From: Streptomyces sp. NBC_00306
GTDB taxonomy: Bacteria; Actinomycetota; Actinomycetes; Streptomycetales; Streptomycetaceae
Length of the DNA stretch: 64,000 nucleotides
Assembly: GCF_036169555.1 (NCBI RefSeq)
Contig: NZ_CP108032.1
Span: forward strand, 2,170,001-2,234,000
Reading direction: 5' to 3'
Positions 28,193 to 37,448 of the stretch are shown here, in pieces (the stretch's first letter is position 1; every line of letters begins with the position of its first letter). Position numbers and translations under genes: made by a program. The notes beneath the pieces are model-generated. The model was not told where the DNA came from. It did no database searches and saw only the letters and a program-made list of their open reading frames with translations.

Positions 28193-29605
28193 TCAGGTAC
28201 GCGCCCTGACCTTCCGTACGGCTCCGACCGCCGCGTCGACCAGCACGAACGCCAGCAGGGAGATGCCCAGCAGCGGCACGAACCAGCCGACGAGCGCCGT
28301 GGCCGCGGCGAGCGGCAGCAGGGCGGTGACGGGCGCCTTCCGCCAGGCTCCGCGCGGTATCGGCCGGCCACCGGCGAGTGTGCGCCCCTTCGTGGGCCGG
28401 CGCAGCCACCACATGCGGTAGCCCCACAGGATCAGCAGGATCAGGGCCAGGGCGAGGGCGGCCAGGGCCAGCTGGTTGGCCAGGCCCAGGAACACGCCCA
28501 TGTGCGCGTCGATGCCGAAGCGGGTCAGCTTGGCGAGCACCGGGTAGTCGGCGAACCGGAGTTCGTCGATGACCTCGCCGTTCGCGGGGTCGACGGCGAC
28601 GGAGTCGAGGTGGACGGGGAACACGGTGTCCGTCTCCTTGACCACATAGCCGGTGCCCTCGGCGGGCATCGTGATCGCGAGTCTGCCGTCGATCCCCGCG
28701 GCCTGTGCGGACCGGAGGGCCTGGTCCACACCGACGTCCGCACCCTGGTGGGCGGCTCCGGCGCCGTCGCCGTGCCCCGCGTGTTCGCCGCCGGCGGCGG
28801 CGCCGGGCTCGACTGCCGCGGAGACGGCGGGGGTGGCCCCGCCGAGCTGGTCCTGCACCGCGCCGATGTTCTCGCCCGCGTATCGCGACCAGGTCAGACC
28901 GGTGGCGGAGAGCAGCACGAGACCGATCACGGCCCACAGACCGACGGTGCCGTGCCAGGAGAGCGTCCTGCGGCGGCCCTTGGTCCCGCGCTCGGGCACG
29001 AACAGGGCACGCTTCGAGCTGCGCCGGCGGCCGAGCCACAGGAGCAGACCGCCCAGTGCGACCACCCACAGCCAGCTGGCGGCCAGTTCGCTGTAGTGGC
29101 GGCCGAAGTCTCCGAGGAGGAGGTCCCGGTGCAGGCTGTCGATCCAGCTGCGCAGCGGGAGGGCACCCGAACTGCCGTAGGAGGGCAGCTCGCCGCGGAC
29201 CTGGGCGGTGTACGGGTCGACGAAGACGGCGAGCGACTTGCCCTCCTCGACGCCGGGCGCGTCCATCAGGACGCGGGTGGTGGCGCCGTCCTCGGAGCTC
29301 GGCCAGACGCCGGTCACCGTGCCGTCGGGCCGGGCGTCGCGGGCGGCCTCGACCTGGGCGCTCAGCGGCAGGGCACGGTCGCCGACGGGGACCTCCAGCT
29401 CGTGGCTGTAGATGACCTTCTCGGCCTGGAACGAGAGGGCGTAGAGCAGTCCGCTGGCGGCCGCGGCGAGCAGCAGCGGCGCGATGAGCAGACCGGCGTA
29501 GAAGTGGATACGCAGGAGGAGCGGCCGCAGGGCACTCCAGGTGGAGCCCGTCGGCGGCTCCTGCTCGGTTTCGGTTCTGCCGTGAACGGGGGCGTCAATG
29601 GCCAT
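28193..29605 (-). CDS. PepSY-associated transmembrane protein
   Basis: A 470-residue polytopic membrane protein. The first helix is near residues 27-52 (LRIHFYAGLLIAPLLLAAAASGLLYA), the typical PepSY_TM start. Two PepSY-like extracytoplasmic segments follow (about 60-125 and 300-345, DLVAVDPANGEVIDELRF type). Helices lie near 170-190, 220-245, 365-390 and 425-460. A His/Gly-rich stretch (GGEHAGHGDGAGAAH) sits between segments and could bind metal. The family includes possible ferric/flavin reductases and peptidase inhibitors. It is 46 bp downstream of a companion membrane protein gene. The start is the ATG at 29605. Confidence 0.85.
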   Translation of the reverse strand: MAIDAPVHGRTETEQEPPTGSTWSALRPLLLRIHFYAGLLIAPLLLAAAASGLLYALSFQAEKVIYSHELEVPVGDRALPLSAQVEAARDARPDGTVTGVWPSSEDGATTRVLMDAPGVEEGKSLAVFVDPYTAQVRGELPSYGSSGALPLRSWIDSLHRDLLLGDFGRHYSELAASWLWVVALGGLLLWLGRRRSSKRALFVPERGTKGRRRTLSWHGTVGLWAVIGLVLLSATGLTWSRYAGENIGAVQDQLGGATPAVSAAVEPGAAAGGEHAGHGDGAGAAHQGADVGVDQALRSAQAAGIDGRLAITMPAEGTGYVVKETDTVFPVHLDSVAVDPANGEVIDELRFADYPVLAKLTRFGIDAHMGVFLGLANQLALAALALALILLILWGYRMWWLRRPTKGRTLAGGRPIPRGAWRKAPVTALLPLAAATALVGWFVPLLGISLLAFVLVDAAVGAVRKVRART

Positions 29606-29651
29606 GATGATCCTGGGGAGTTGATGTCGACATGGGGGAATCGGCCCCAGG

Positions 29652-30335
29652 TCAGACGGCTGCTCCGGGGGCCGTGGCGCGGGGTGCGAGGAACGCGGGC
29701 GGCCCGCGGCGCACCAGGGTGTGGCCGAGGACGACGCTGCGGCGGCGAACGGCGTCGGACCGGCGGCGCGCGAGGGGCCGCGGCGGTTCGGGCAGCGCGG
29801 GGACGGCGAGCAGAAGCCGCAACGGTGTGAAGGCCAGCGTGCCGACAGCGGCGGCGACCCGGAACACGGCGGTCTCGCCACGGGCCAGCCACAGGGCGCA
29901 GAGGACGGCGGCCAGGAGGTGGGCGGCGAGCATGCCGCCGGAGGAGTGTCCGAGGAGACCGTCGACCGTGGTGTCGACGGCCATGGTGTCGGCGGACAGG
30001 GAGCCCGGCGGTGTGGAGTCGGCGACCATGGTGCCGGCGTTCGTGCTGTGCTCGTGGCTGTGGGCGGGCCCGCCCGTGTGCGGCTGGGCGCTGCTGAAGA
30101 GCAGATGCAGCGCGCCCTGCACGGTGAGCACCCCGGCGCCGATGGCGAGACCACCCCTGCGGCGGGCGCCCGCGAGCCAGGCCACCGCCGCCGTCACGGC
30201 GAACGCGGGCAGCAGTACGGCGAACGGGATGTCCTGCCCAGACATGAACGAATGCCCCATCGCGGCCAATGCGGTGCAGACAGCCGCGAAGAGTGCGGCC
30301 CGCAGGGCGCGCATCGGCGACCGGGCATCTGTCAT
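29652..30335 (-). CDS. Small polytopic membrane protein with His-rich loop
   Basis: A 227-residue protein with about five membrane helices. A loop near residues 85-100 carries TGGPAHSHEHS, which could bind copper or another metal. It is the first gene of a two-gene unit with the PepSY protein. I do not recognise a named family; similar pairs in Streptomyces are annotated as hypothetical membrane proteins. The start is the ATG at 30335. The open frame reads much further upstream through repeats and antisense sequence, which I discard. A metal-homeostasis role is inferred only from His content and the partner. Confidence 0.7.
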   Translation of the reverse strand: MTDARSPMRALRAALFAAVCTALAAMGHSFMSGQDIPFAVLLPAFAVTAAVAWLAGARRRGGLAIGAGVLTVQGALHLLFSSAQPHTGGPAHSHEHSTNAGTMVADSTPPGSLSADTMAVDTTVDGLLGHSSGGMLAAHLLAAVLCALWLARGETAVFRVAAAVGTLAFTPLRLLLAVPALPEPPRPLARRRSDAVRRRSVVLGHTLVRRGPPAFLAPRATAPGAAV

Positions 30336-30524
30336 GGTCCGCACATGCTGCCATCCCGCACCGGGAAATGGGCACTCGCGGGCGGAATTGGTCCCACCGG
30401 CCCCGGCGTTCCGGGCTCCGCCGACCTGTGAACGGCCTCGATCGGGGCTCACGATCCGCGGGATTTCTCTTCTACCGGCAGAACTCCTGGTCAGCGCCGA
30501 CAGGGTGGAGGCAGAGTCGGGTGC

Positions 30525-31520
30525 ATGAGACTTCTGATGCTCGGGGGTACGGAGTTCGTCGGTCGCGCGATCGTCGAATCGGCCCTTGCCCGGGACTGGC
30601 ATGTGACCGTCTTCCACCGCGGGCGGCACCCCGCCCCGCCCGGGGTCACGGAGCTCCTCGGCGACCGCACGACGCCGGACGGTCTCGCGGAACTCGCCGA
30701 GGGCCGGTGGGACATGGTCGTCGACACCTGGTCCGCCGCGCCCTCGGTGGTACGGGACTCGGCCCGGCTGCTCGCCGGCCGGGTGGAGCGCTACGTCTAT
30801 GTGTCGAGCTGCTCGGTGTACGCCGCGCCCCATACCGCTGGGTACGACGAGACCGCCCCCGTGGTCGACGGCTCGGCGGACGCGGGCGACGTGGCGTACC
30901 CGGAGGCGAAACGCGGTGGTGAACTCGCCGTCGTGGAGGCGTTCGGCGAGGACCGTTCGCTGCTGGTGCGCGCCGGGTTGATCATCGGCCCCTGGGAGAA
31001 CATCGGCCGGCTGCCATGGTGGCTGCGGCGGACCGCCCGTGGGGGCCCTATGACGGCGCCCGGCCCGCGGGACACCCCGCTCCAGTACATCGATGTGCGC
31101 GACCTCGCCGACTGGACGCTCTCGGCCGCGGCGGGCGGGCTGAGCGGTCCCTACAACCTGGTGAGCGAGGCGGGGCACACGACCGTCGAGGGTCTGCTGG
31201 AGGCGTGCGTCCGGGCCACGGGCGCGGACCCGGAGCTGCGCTGGACGGATCCCGAGGTGATTCTGGCGGCGGGCGTGGAGCCCTGGACCGACCTGCCGAT
31301 CTGGGTGCCCCGGGAGCAGTTGCCGGAGCTGCACCACGCGGTGCACGGCGTCGGGGTGGCCAAGGCGCTGGCGGCGGGCCTGCGTTGTCGGCCGGTCGGG
31401 GAGACGGTGGCGGACACCTGGGAGTGGCTCCAGTCGATCGGCGGCGAAGCACCGCAGCGGCCCGACCGGCCGGTGGTGGGCCTGTCCGAAGCCGCGGAGG
31501 CGAAACTGCTGGGCACGTGA
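30525..31520 (+). CDS. NAD-dependent epimerase/dehydratase family protein
   Basis: A 331-residue short-chain extended dehydrogenase. The nucleotide motif is MLGGTEFVGRAIV; the active-site pair YxxxK appears as AYPEAKRGGE. A SSCSVYA block precedes it, and LIIGPWENIGRLPWWLRR and the closing VADTWEWLQS are family features of reductases acting on NDP-sugar-like or mycothiol-related substrates. The substrate is unknown. It starts at the ATG at 30525 and is monocistronic; downstream is a long noncoding repeat zone. Confidence 0.87.
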   Translation: MRLLMLGGTEFVGRAIVESALARDWHVTVFHRGRHPAPPGVTELLGDRTTPDGLAELAEGRWDMVVDTWSAAPSVVRDSARLLAGRVERYVYVSSCSVYAAPHTAGYDETAPVVDGSADAGDVAYPEAKRGGELAVVEAFGEDRSLLVRAGLIIGPWENIGRLPWWLRRTARGGPMTAPGPRDTPLQYIDVRDLADWTLSAAAGGLSGPYNLVSEAGHTTVEGLLEACVRATGADPELRWTDPEVILAAGVEPWTDLPIWVPREQLPELHHAVHGVGVAKALAAGLRCRPVGETVADTWEWLQSIGGEAPQRPDRPVVGLSEAAEAKLLGT

Positions 31521-32033
31521 ACGCACCGGCGGGGCTGGGATTCCGGCCCCGCCGGCGGCGGTTGGGGGTGCCGGGATTCGTCCCGGGCCGGGCGTCCGTG
31601 GCACGGGGCTCGGCCCCATGGGTCGGGCCGCGTCGAGCATCCGCCGCCCAGGGGCCCCGGGGTCCCCGTTCGAGCCACCTAACCCGGCGCTCCGCATGGG
31701 GCGCCCGTGGCACCGGGTTCGGGCCCGGGTGGGGCCGGGTGGGCCCGGCGCCGGGGTTCGGCCCCGGATCAGGTATCCCGGGTGCCGGGATTCGGCCCGG
31801 GATCCGGCGTCCGGGCACGGAGGTTCGGGCGCGGACCGGATCCGGCATCCGGCTTCAGGCGCCGAGAGGGACGGGCGCCGGAGTTCGAACCCGATCGGGC
31901 GTCCGGGTCGGGCCCGCGTCGAGCATCCGGCCCAGGGCCCCAGGGTCCCCGTTCGAGCCACCGAACCCGGCGCTCCGTATGGGGCCCGGGGCGCCGGATC
32001 GGGCCGGGGGCGCCGGGGGTCGACCCGGATCAG
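31521..32033. repeat. GC-rich degenerate repeat zone left of the IS110 element
   Basis: About 510 bp of noncoding DNA made of variants of a GGTTCGGCCCCGGATCCGG-like unit. An 83-bp direct repeat appears at 31620-31702 and again at 31905-31987 with about 90% identity. Long open frames occur on several strands only because stops are rare at this GC. No gene is supported. Confidence 0.65.
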
Positions 32034-32038
32034 ACACC

Positions 32039-32066
32039 CCATGCCGTTTCAGATCAAGCGGCATGG
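32039..32066. terminator. Stem-loop at the transposase stop
   Basis: CCATGCCG (32039-32046) pairs with CGGCATGG (32059-32066) around a 12-base loop. The transposase stop codon lies in the loop. It may end transposase transcription or be an end structure of the element. Confidence 0.5.
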
Positions 32067-33301
32067 AGGTAGGCGTAGTGCGACCAGGCGGTCGCCTCGT
32101 CGTAGAGCGTTCGAGTCTTGAGGCATCCGTGGAGGATGCCGACGAGCCGGTTGCCGACTTGTCGGAGGGCCCCGTTGTAGCCGACATCACGGACGCGTTG
32201 CTTGTCGTAGTAGGCGCGAGCGCCTGGGGATCCGTTCAGTGCAGAGAACGCCTGGGCTTGCAACGCGTCGGCGAGCCGGTTGTTGCGTACGAAGCGGGCC
32301 TGGACGGTGTGGCTCTTGCCGGAGGCTCGGGTGATCGGGCTGGTGCCGGCATAGTTCTTCCGCGCCTTGGCGGACGCGTAGCGGGTGGGGTCGTCTCCGA
32401 ATTCGGCGAGCACCCGGGCGCCGCTAATTTCTCCCATGCCGGGCATCGAGAGGTAAATCTCAGCGTCCGGGTGCGCGTGAAAATGGGCTTTCACCTGCGT
32501 CTCCAGGTCGGCTATCTGCTCATTCAGGGTGATCAGCAGCCGGGCGTGAGCCACCACGGTGGCCGCATAGGCGGCGGTCACCGGCTCAGCCAGCTCCAGG
32601 TGCTGCTCGCGCAACGCCGTCTGGATGACGGCTGCCTTCGCAGTCCGGTTGCGACGACGGGCGCGAGCCAGTGCAGCAGTGATCTGGGCGTGGGTCAGCT
32701 TCGCCGCGGCTTGCGGAGTGGGTGCTTTGACGAGCAGTTCCAGTGCGTCGGCGCCGAGCAGAGTGAGGTCGGCGTAGGCATCCAGGGCCGCGGGGAAGTA
32801 CTCACGCAGGGCGTTGCGCAGCCTCTGGAAGATGCGGGTGCGTTCCCAGATGAGAGTCTGATGAGCGCGGGCAACGACCTTGATGGCTTGGGCCTGTTCG
32901 CTGTCTCCAGCGATAGGCCGTAGCTGGTCACGGTCGATGCGGACCATGTCTGCGAGCGCGTGAGCGTCGCCCTTGTCGCTCTTGGCACCAGATGTGCCGT
33001 ACCGCTCCTTGAAGCGGGCGACCTGCCGGGGGTTGATCGCGTAGACCTTGTAGCCGGCGGCTATCAGAGCCTGAACCCATGGGCCGCGGTCGGTCTCGAT
33101 CCCGACGATGACAGCGTTGGGATCGAGCTTCTCACCACCGTGCTTCGCGACGAGCTCGTGGAGCTTGGCTACGCCGTCCACGCCCTCGGGTAGCTTCGCG
33201 GCGGCCAGTTTCCGGCCCGTCTCGTCCTGGACTTCGACGTCATGGTGATCCTCGGCCCAGTCATCGCCGATCAGCAGCAACGCGCTCTCCCTTGTTGGCA
33301 C
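32054..33301 (-). CDS. IS110-family transposase (DEDD recombinase)
   Basis: A 415-residue transposase. The N-terminal RuvC-like DEDD domain shows GDDWAEDHHDVEV (first Asp), GIETDRGPW (Glu) and AKSDKGDAHALADM (Asp pair). A coiled helical middle leads to the Transposase_20 domain: MPGMGEISGARVLAEFGD and SPITRASGKS with the conserved Ser. It looks intact. The GTG at 33301 is chosen; the open frame continues upstream without a better start. IS110 enzymes act with a structured 'bridge' RNA encoded in a noncoding end of the element; the 220 bp upstream is the candidate source. Confidence 0.92.
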   Translation of the reverse strand: MPTRESALLLIGDDWAEDHHDVEVQDETGRKLAAAKLPEGVDGVAKLHELVAKHGGEKLDPNAVIVGIETDRGPWVQALIAAGYKVYAINPRQVARFKERYGTSGAKSDKGDAHALADMVRIDRDQLRPIAGDSEQAQAIKVVARAHQTLIWERTRIFQRLRNALREYFPAALDAYADLTLLGADALELLVKAPTPQAAAKLTHAQITAALARARRRNRTAKAAVIQTALREQHLELAEPVTAAYAATVVAHARLLITLNEQIADLETQVKAHFHAHPDAEIYLSMPGMGEISGARVLAEFGDDPTRYASAKARKNYAGTSPITRASGKSHTVQARFVRNNRLADALQAQAFSALNGSPGARAYYDKQRVRDVGYNGALRQVGNRLVGILHGCLKTRTLYDEATAWSHYAYLHAA

Positions 33302-33521
33302 TTCGCTTGCGGTGCAGCCTGCGGAAGACACGGCGCGCGGCCTAATGGATCCAGTGCTCACGCCGAACCCGGCGGGCACGCCACCCCATCAGCGGTCTGG
33401 CCTTCCGGCCGACCAGCAGGGGCACGGTCTGATCCCAGAAATCGAACGCTTCCGGCAACCGGAGTGCTCACCTGCTGGCGGCTACGGCACCGAGTCTTAC
33501 CGACCCGGCAGCTCCCATTAG
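33302..33521 (-). other. Noncoding end of IS110 element, candidate bridge-RNA region
   Basis: About 220 bp with no gene and a GC content below the flanks. It lies upstream of the transposase, where IS110-group elements encode the RNA that pairs with target and donor DNA. Several short inverted repeats are present (for example GGTCTGGCC/GGCCGACC near 33402-33416). No loop-to-target match was worked out by eye. Confidence 0.4.
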
Positions 33522-33751
33522 GCGTCCGGGTTTCGGGTACAGGCCTCTCGCCTCGGGGCCGGCCACGAGGGTTCGGGCTCGGGCGCCGGAGTTCGTCCCC
33601 GACCAGGCGCCCGGGTGCGGGGTCGGCCCGGATCCGGGCCGGGGGTACCGGGGTTCGGGCCCCGGACCGGGCGCCCGCGGTCACGCCCGGCCACCGTGCA
33701 CGGCCCCAGGGCTCGCCACCCCAGCCCCGCACCCCCGGTACCGCGTCGCCC
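33522..33751. repeat. GC-rich degenerate repeat zone right of the IS110 element
   Basis: About 230 bp composed of the same GGTTCGGG/CCGGAC unit as the left side. It continues the zone that the IS interrupts. It ends near the MMPL gene stop and contains no gene. Confidence 0.6.
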
Positions 33752-35908
33752 TCAGCGGCCCGCCGGCACCGGTGCCGCGTGCCGGCCCTGACCCGCCACC
33801 GGCTGTCCCTCGCCGTGGTCCATGGTCGGCAGCCACCGCAGCCCCTTCGGCGTACGCCAGTTGCGCTCTCCGAGCAGCGCCATCACCGACGGCAGCAGCA
33901 CCATCCGGACGACCGTCGCGTCCAGCAGCACCGCCACCGCGAGGCCCACACCCATCTGCTGCATGTCCTGCATGGACAGCGTGCCGAAGACCGCGAACAC
34001 CGCGACCATGATCGCCGCCGCGCCCGTCACCGCACCGGCCGTACGGCGGATGCCCTCGCTGATCGCGGCGCGGGTGTCCGCGCCCCGGTCACGCGCCTCG
34101 CGGATCCGGGACACCACGAACACGTGGTAGTCCATCGACAGTCCGAACAGCACCACCAGGACGAACAGCGGCATCCAGCCCTCGATCGCGCCCACGGCCT
34201 CGGTACCGAGCGCGGAGGCTCCCCAGCCGTGCTGGAAGACCGCGGTCATCACGCCGTACGCGGCCGCCACCGAGAGCAGGTTGAGCAGGATCGACGTCAC
34301 GGCGATGACGTACGAGCGGAAGCACAGCAGCATCAGGAGGAAGGTGACGGCCGTGATGAAGACGAACACCGGCACGATGCCGCGCTTCAGCTGATCGTTG
34401 AAGTCGACCGACCCCGCCAGCTCACCGCCGACGCGGACCTCTGCTCCGGTGCCGTCGAAGGCGGCCGGGACCGTCGTGTCGCGCAGTTCGGCGAGCGCGG
34501 CCTCGGAGCGGTCGTCGCTGCCGTTGCCGGGAAGGCTGACCTCGATCTCGGCGATGTTCTTCGCCGTGTGCACGGTGACATGGTCGAACCCGGCGAGCGC
34601 TTCGCGTACCGGCGCGGCGGTGATGTCGTCGGCCTTGACGACCACGAGCGCCGGCTCGGGACCGACCGGGAACGCCTGAGTGATCTTCTTGTGCGCCACC
34701 GAGAGGGCCGAGTCCGAGCCGAACTGCTTCTCCATGCCGAGCTGTTCGGTCTTCATGCCCAGTGCCGGGGCGGCCAGCACCAGCAGCACGGCGACCGCGC
34801 CGAGGGCGAACAGCTTGGGCCTGTTCAGGACGGGCTTCAGCACCGCGCCCGCGATCGCTCCGCTCTCGTGCACACCCTTCTTCTTGCGACGGTTGAGGAA
34901 GGGCAGCCGGCCCGCGTCGATCCGGTCCCCCAGCCAGGCCAGCAGGGCGGGTAGGACGGTCACCGAGCCCAGCATGGCGATGAAGACGACGAGGATCGTG
35001 GCGAGGGCGAACCCCTTGAAGAGCATCAGCCCGGACAGGAACATCCCGGCCATCGCCATCATGACGGTCACCCCGGAGACGAGGACGGCGCGTCCGCTGG
35101 TGGCGGCGGCGATCCGCAGAGCGGTGTCGGCGTCGTGGCCGGCGGCCCGCTCGTCGCGCTCCCGGCGCAGGTAGAACAGGCAGTAGTCGACTCCGACGGC
35201 GAGTCCCATCAGGAACATCACGGAGTACGTCGTCTGGAACAGATGCAGCTGGTGGCTGGCGAGGGAGAGAAGGCCGAAGGCCGCCATGCACGCCGTCAGT
35301 GCGAGGGCGACCGGCAGCAGGGCGGCGACGACCGCGCCGAAGGCGACCAGCAGGATGCCGAGCGCCAGCGGTACGGCGGTGAACTCCGCTTTCTGGAAGT
35401 CCTCGGAGAGCAGATCGCCGAGCCACTTCTCGGCGCTCGCCTGCCCGAACTGGTGCACCTCGACGCCGTCCCGGCCCGCTGCCGTGTCGCGTACGGCGTC
35501 GAGCACGGGCTGCACCCGGTCGGCGGCCGTTGTGGCGTCGCCCTTGATCTCGAAGCGGATCAAGGCCTCGCGGTCGTTCCCGGAAGCCAGCGGCGCCTCG
35601 ATCCTCGTGGCCTCGCCCGTCTTCCCGATCGCCGCGGCCAGATCGCGTGCCGTGTCCTTCCAGCCGCCCGCGGTCCGGCTGCTGACCAGGACCAGTTCAC
35701 CGGCCGGCCGGTCGAGGCCCGCGTCGTCGAGCATCTTCTGGGCCCGTGCGGAATCGCCCGTGCCCTGCTCGGACTCGGACATCTCGACCATGCCGGAGGC
35801 CCCGCCGGCGACGGTGGCCAGGACGACGAAGAGAAGCCAGCCGATGATCGCCGTTTTCCGGTGGTGTGCACTCCACACACCCATACGTGCTGCGAGGTTG
35901 CGCCTCAT
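33752..35908 (-). CDS. MMPL/RND-family membrane transporter
   Basis: A 718-residue inner-membrane exporter. The first helix is at about 18-40 (TAIIGWLLFVVLATVAGG). An extracytoplasmic loop follows, then a helix cluster at about 175-330 with GLAVGVDYCLFYLRRERDER. A second half repeats this with GLSMDYHVFVVSRIREARDRG (about 610-630) and GAAAIMVAVFAVFG. The paired DY residues are proton-relay positions of MMPL proteins. These proteins export lipids or drugs. The ATG at 35908 follows a G-rich ribosome site. It is divergent from a two-component system, which probably controls it. Confidence 0.92.
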   Translation of the reverse strand: MRRNLAARMGVWSAHHRKTAIIGWLLFVVLATVAGGASGMVEMSESEQGTGDSARAQKMLDDAGLDRPAGELVLVSSRTAGGWKDTARDLAAAIGKTGEATRIEAPLASGNDREALIRFEIKGDATTAADRVQPVLDAVRDTAAGRDGVEVHQFGQASAEKWLGDLLSEDFQKAEFTAVPLALGILLVAFGAVVAALLPVALALTACMAAFGLLSLASHQLHLFQTTYSVMFLMGLAVGVDYCLFYLRRERDERAAGHDADTALRIAAATSGRAVLVSGVTVMMAMAGMFLSGLMLFKGFALATILVVFIAMLGSVTVLPALLAWLGDRIDAGRLPFLNRRKKKGVHESGAIAGAVLKPVLNRPKLFALGAVAVLLVLAAPALGMKTEQLGMEKQFGSDSALSVAHKKITQAFPVGPEPALVVVKADDITAAPVREALAGFDHVTVHTAKNIAEIEVSLPGNGSDDRSEAALAELRDTTVPAAFDGTGAEVRVGGELAGSVDFNDQLKRGIVPVFVFITAVTFLLMLLCFRSYVIAVTSILLNLLSVAAAYGVMTAVFQHGWGASALGTEAVGAIEGWMPLFVLVVLFGLSMDYHVFVVSRIREARDRGADTRAAISEGIRRTAGAVTGAAAIMVAVFAVFGTLSMQDMQQMGVGLAVAVLLDATVVRMVLLPSVMALLGERNWRTPKGLRWLPTMDHGEGQPVAGQGRHAAPVPAGR

Positions 35909-36069
35909 GACGTTTTCGCCCCCATGGTCCATCGAGTCACGCGCCGGGCCGGCGGCGAGACATGCCGAAAACACGTCGGAACAAGCCGAACAAGACGAGT
36001 ACGACGCTAGAAACCGGCGGGCCCGCGCCCCAGCCGTCAGGACCCCCGTCCTCGGAGCCGTAGGGCGAG

Positions 36070-36098
36070 CTCAGGGGGGTGGTGCTGAGTACACCCCC
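36070..36098. promoter_or_regulatory. Inverted repeats in the MMPL/two-component intergenic region
   Basis: Two nested repeats: CTCAG (36070-36074)/CTGAG (36085-36089) and GGGGGT (36075-36080)/ACCCCC (36093-36098). They sit between divergent transporter and sensor-kinase genes (271-bp gap). This is a plausible binding site for the adjacent response regulator. Confidence 0.4.
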
Positions 36099-36179
36099 GT
36101 TCGGGGTCCGGACCCAGTGCCCCGGCACATGGGCCACGGCCACACTGGTGCCTGAGACCGATCAACGAGGGGAATCCCG

Positions 36180-37448
36180 ATGAAGTCGACGAAGGCACGA
36201 GAAGCGGTGACCGCCGGTGCCCAGGGGCTGGCGCTGAGCCTGATGGCACTGATCGGATCGATCACGCTCTTCGTCCTGGCAGTGGTCTCCATCTCCCTGA
36301 TCCCGATCGGTGTAGGGGTGTTCACCACCCCGCCGATACTCCAGGCGGTGCGGGCGCACACCAACCAGCGCAGACTCCTCGCCGCCCAGTGGTCACGGAC
36401 GAGAATCCCCGTCCGGTACCGCCCGTTCCCGCGCGATCTGCGCGGCGGCATCACCGGGCAGGTCGAGCGCTGCACCGTGATGCTGAAGGACCCCGCGACC
36501 TGGCGGGACCTCCAGTGGATGCTGGTCGACATGACGGCGGGGGCCATCGTCGCGCTCCTCGCGCCGGGGCTGATCCTGGAGGGCCTCTTCGGTCTGCTGC
36601 TCGCCGCCGGTCTGTGGAACCCGGTCGTCGACGCGGGGGGCACGTACTGGTACGCCTTCATCCCCGTCACCGGCTGGGGCACGGCGGGCCTCGCCGCCCT
36701 GCTCGGCCTGTTCTGGCTGCACCTCGCCCTCAGGGTCAACCCGGTACTCGTGCGCACCCACTTCAGGATCGCCGGATCGGTGCTGGTCCCGGGCCGCGAG
36801 GACGAGCTGGAGGAGCGCATCGACCGGCTGACCGAGACCCGGCACGACGCCCTGGACACCTCGGCGGCCGAACTGCGCCGCATCGAGCGCGACCTGCACG
36901 ACGGCGCACAGGCCCGGCTGGTCGCGATGGGCATGAATCTCGGCACCATCGAGGCCCTCATCGAGAAGGACCCCGCGCAGGCGAAGGAGCTCATCTCCAA
37001 GGCCCGTGAGTCCTCCGCGGAGGCGCTGACCGAGCTGCGCGACCTGGTCCGTGGCATCCACCCGCCGGTGCTCGCCGAACGCGGTCTCGGCGACGCGGTG
37101 AAGGCGCTCGCCCTGCGGCTGCCGGTGCCGGCCGAGGTGGACGTGGAGCTGCCGGGCCGCGCGGACGCACCGGTGGAGTCCGCCGCGTACTTCGCGGTCA
37201 GCGAGGCCCTGACGAACGCGGTCAAGCACGCGGGAGCGGACCGGCTGTGGATCGACGTGTCGTACGCGGACGGTTCCCTGCGGATCGCCGTCACCGACAA
37301 CGGCGGCGGCGGGGCGCGGATCGGCGCCGGATCCGGTCTGAGCGGCATCGAACGGCGACTCGGTACATTCGACGGAGTACTCGCCGTCAGCAGCCCCGCG
37401 GGCGGCCCGACCATGGTCACCATGGAGATCCCTTGCGAGTTGTTCTAG
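36180..37448 (+). CDS. Two-component sensor histidine kinase (NarL-type)
   Basis: A 422-residue kinase. The N-terminus (about 15-200) is a membrane sensor with four helices in two pairs, matching the actinobacterial 'putative sensor' domain. The HisKA_3 dimerisation motif is RRIERDLHDGAQARLVAMG with phosphoryl-accepting His240. The HATPase domain has SEALTNAVKHAGA (N box), VTDNGGGGA (G1) and GSGLSGIERRLG (G2). It overlaps the response-regulator start by 16 bp, so the two proteins are co-translated. Probably senses envelope or drug stress, given the adjacent MMPL exporter. Confidence 0.93.
   Translation: MKSTKAREAVTAGAQGLALSLMALIGSITLFVLAVVSISLIPIGVGVFTTPPILQAVRAHTNQRRLLAAQWSRTRIPVRYRPFPRDLRGGITGQVERCTVMLKDPATWRDLQWMLVDMTAGAIVALLAPGLILEGLFGLLLAAGLWNPVVDAGGTYWYAFIPVTGWGTAGLAALLGLFWLHLALRVNPVLVRTHFRIAGSVLVPGREDELEERIDRLTETRHDALDTSAAELRRIERDLHDGAQARLVAMGMNLGTIEALIEKDPAQAKELISKARESSAEALTELRDLVRGIHPPVLAERGLGDAVKALALRLPVPAEVDVELPGRADAPVESAAYFAVSEALTNAVKHAGADRLWIDVSYADGSLRIAVTDNGGGGARIGAGSGLSGIERRLGTFDGVLAVSSPAGGPTMVTMEIPCELF

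Larger units (their letters stand above)
32034..33521 (-). mobile_element. IS110-family insertion element
   Basis: The element contains one transposase gene and about 220 bp of noncoding DNA upstream of it. Boundaries are inferred from the interrupted repeat unit: left flank ...CCCGGATCAG, right flank GGCGTCCGGG..., joining into the unit CGGATC(A)GGCGTCCGGG found intact nearby. A shared AG may be the core dinucleotide. There are no terminal inverted repeats or target duplication, as usual for IS110. Base composition is lower in GC than the flanks. Confidence 0.7.

Noticed and set aside
31655..31700. tRNA-like T-loop (GTTCGAGCC) in the repeat zone
   Set aside because: No T-stem pairing, anticodon arm or acceptor stem around it; it recurs as part of the 83-bp direct repeat.
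30336..32042. Upstream extension of the minus-strand membrane protein across the epimerase gene and repeats
   Set aside because: Antisense to a solid epimerase gene and built from repeat-derived Pro/Gly/Arg sequence.
31521..33751. CRISPR array
   Set aside because: Repeat units are degenerate and adjoining, without uniform spacers, and no cas gene is present.
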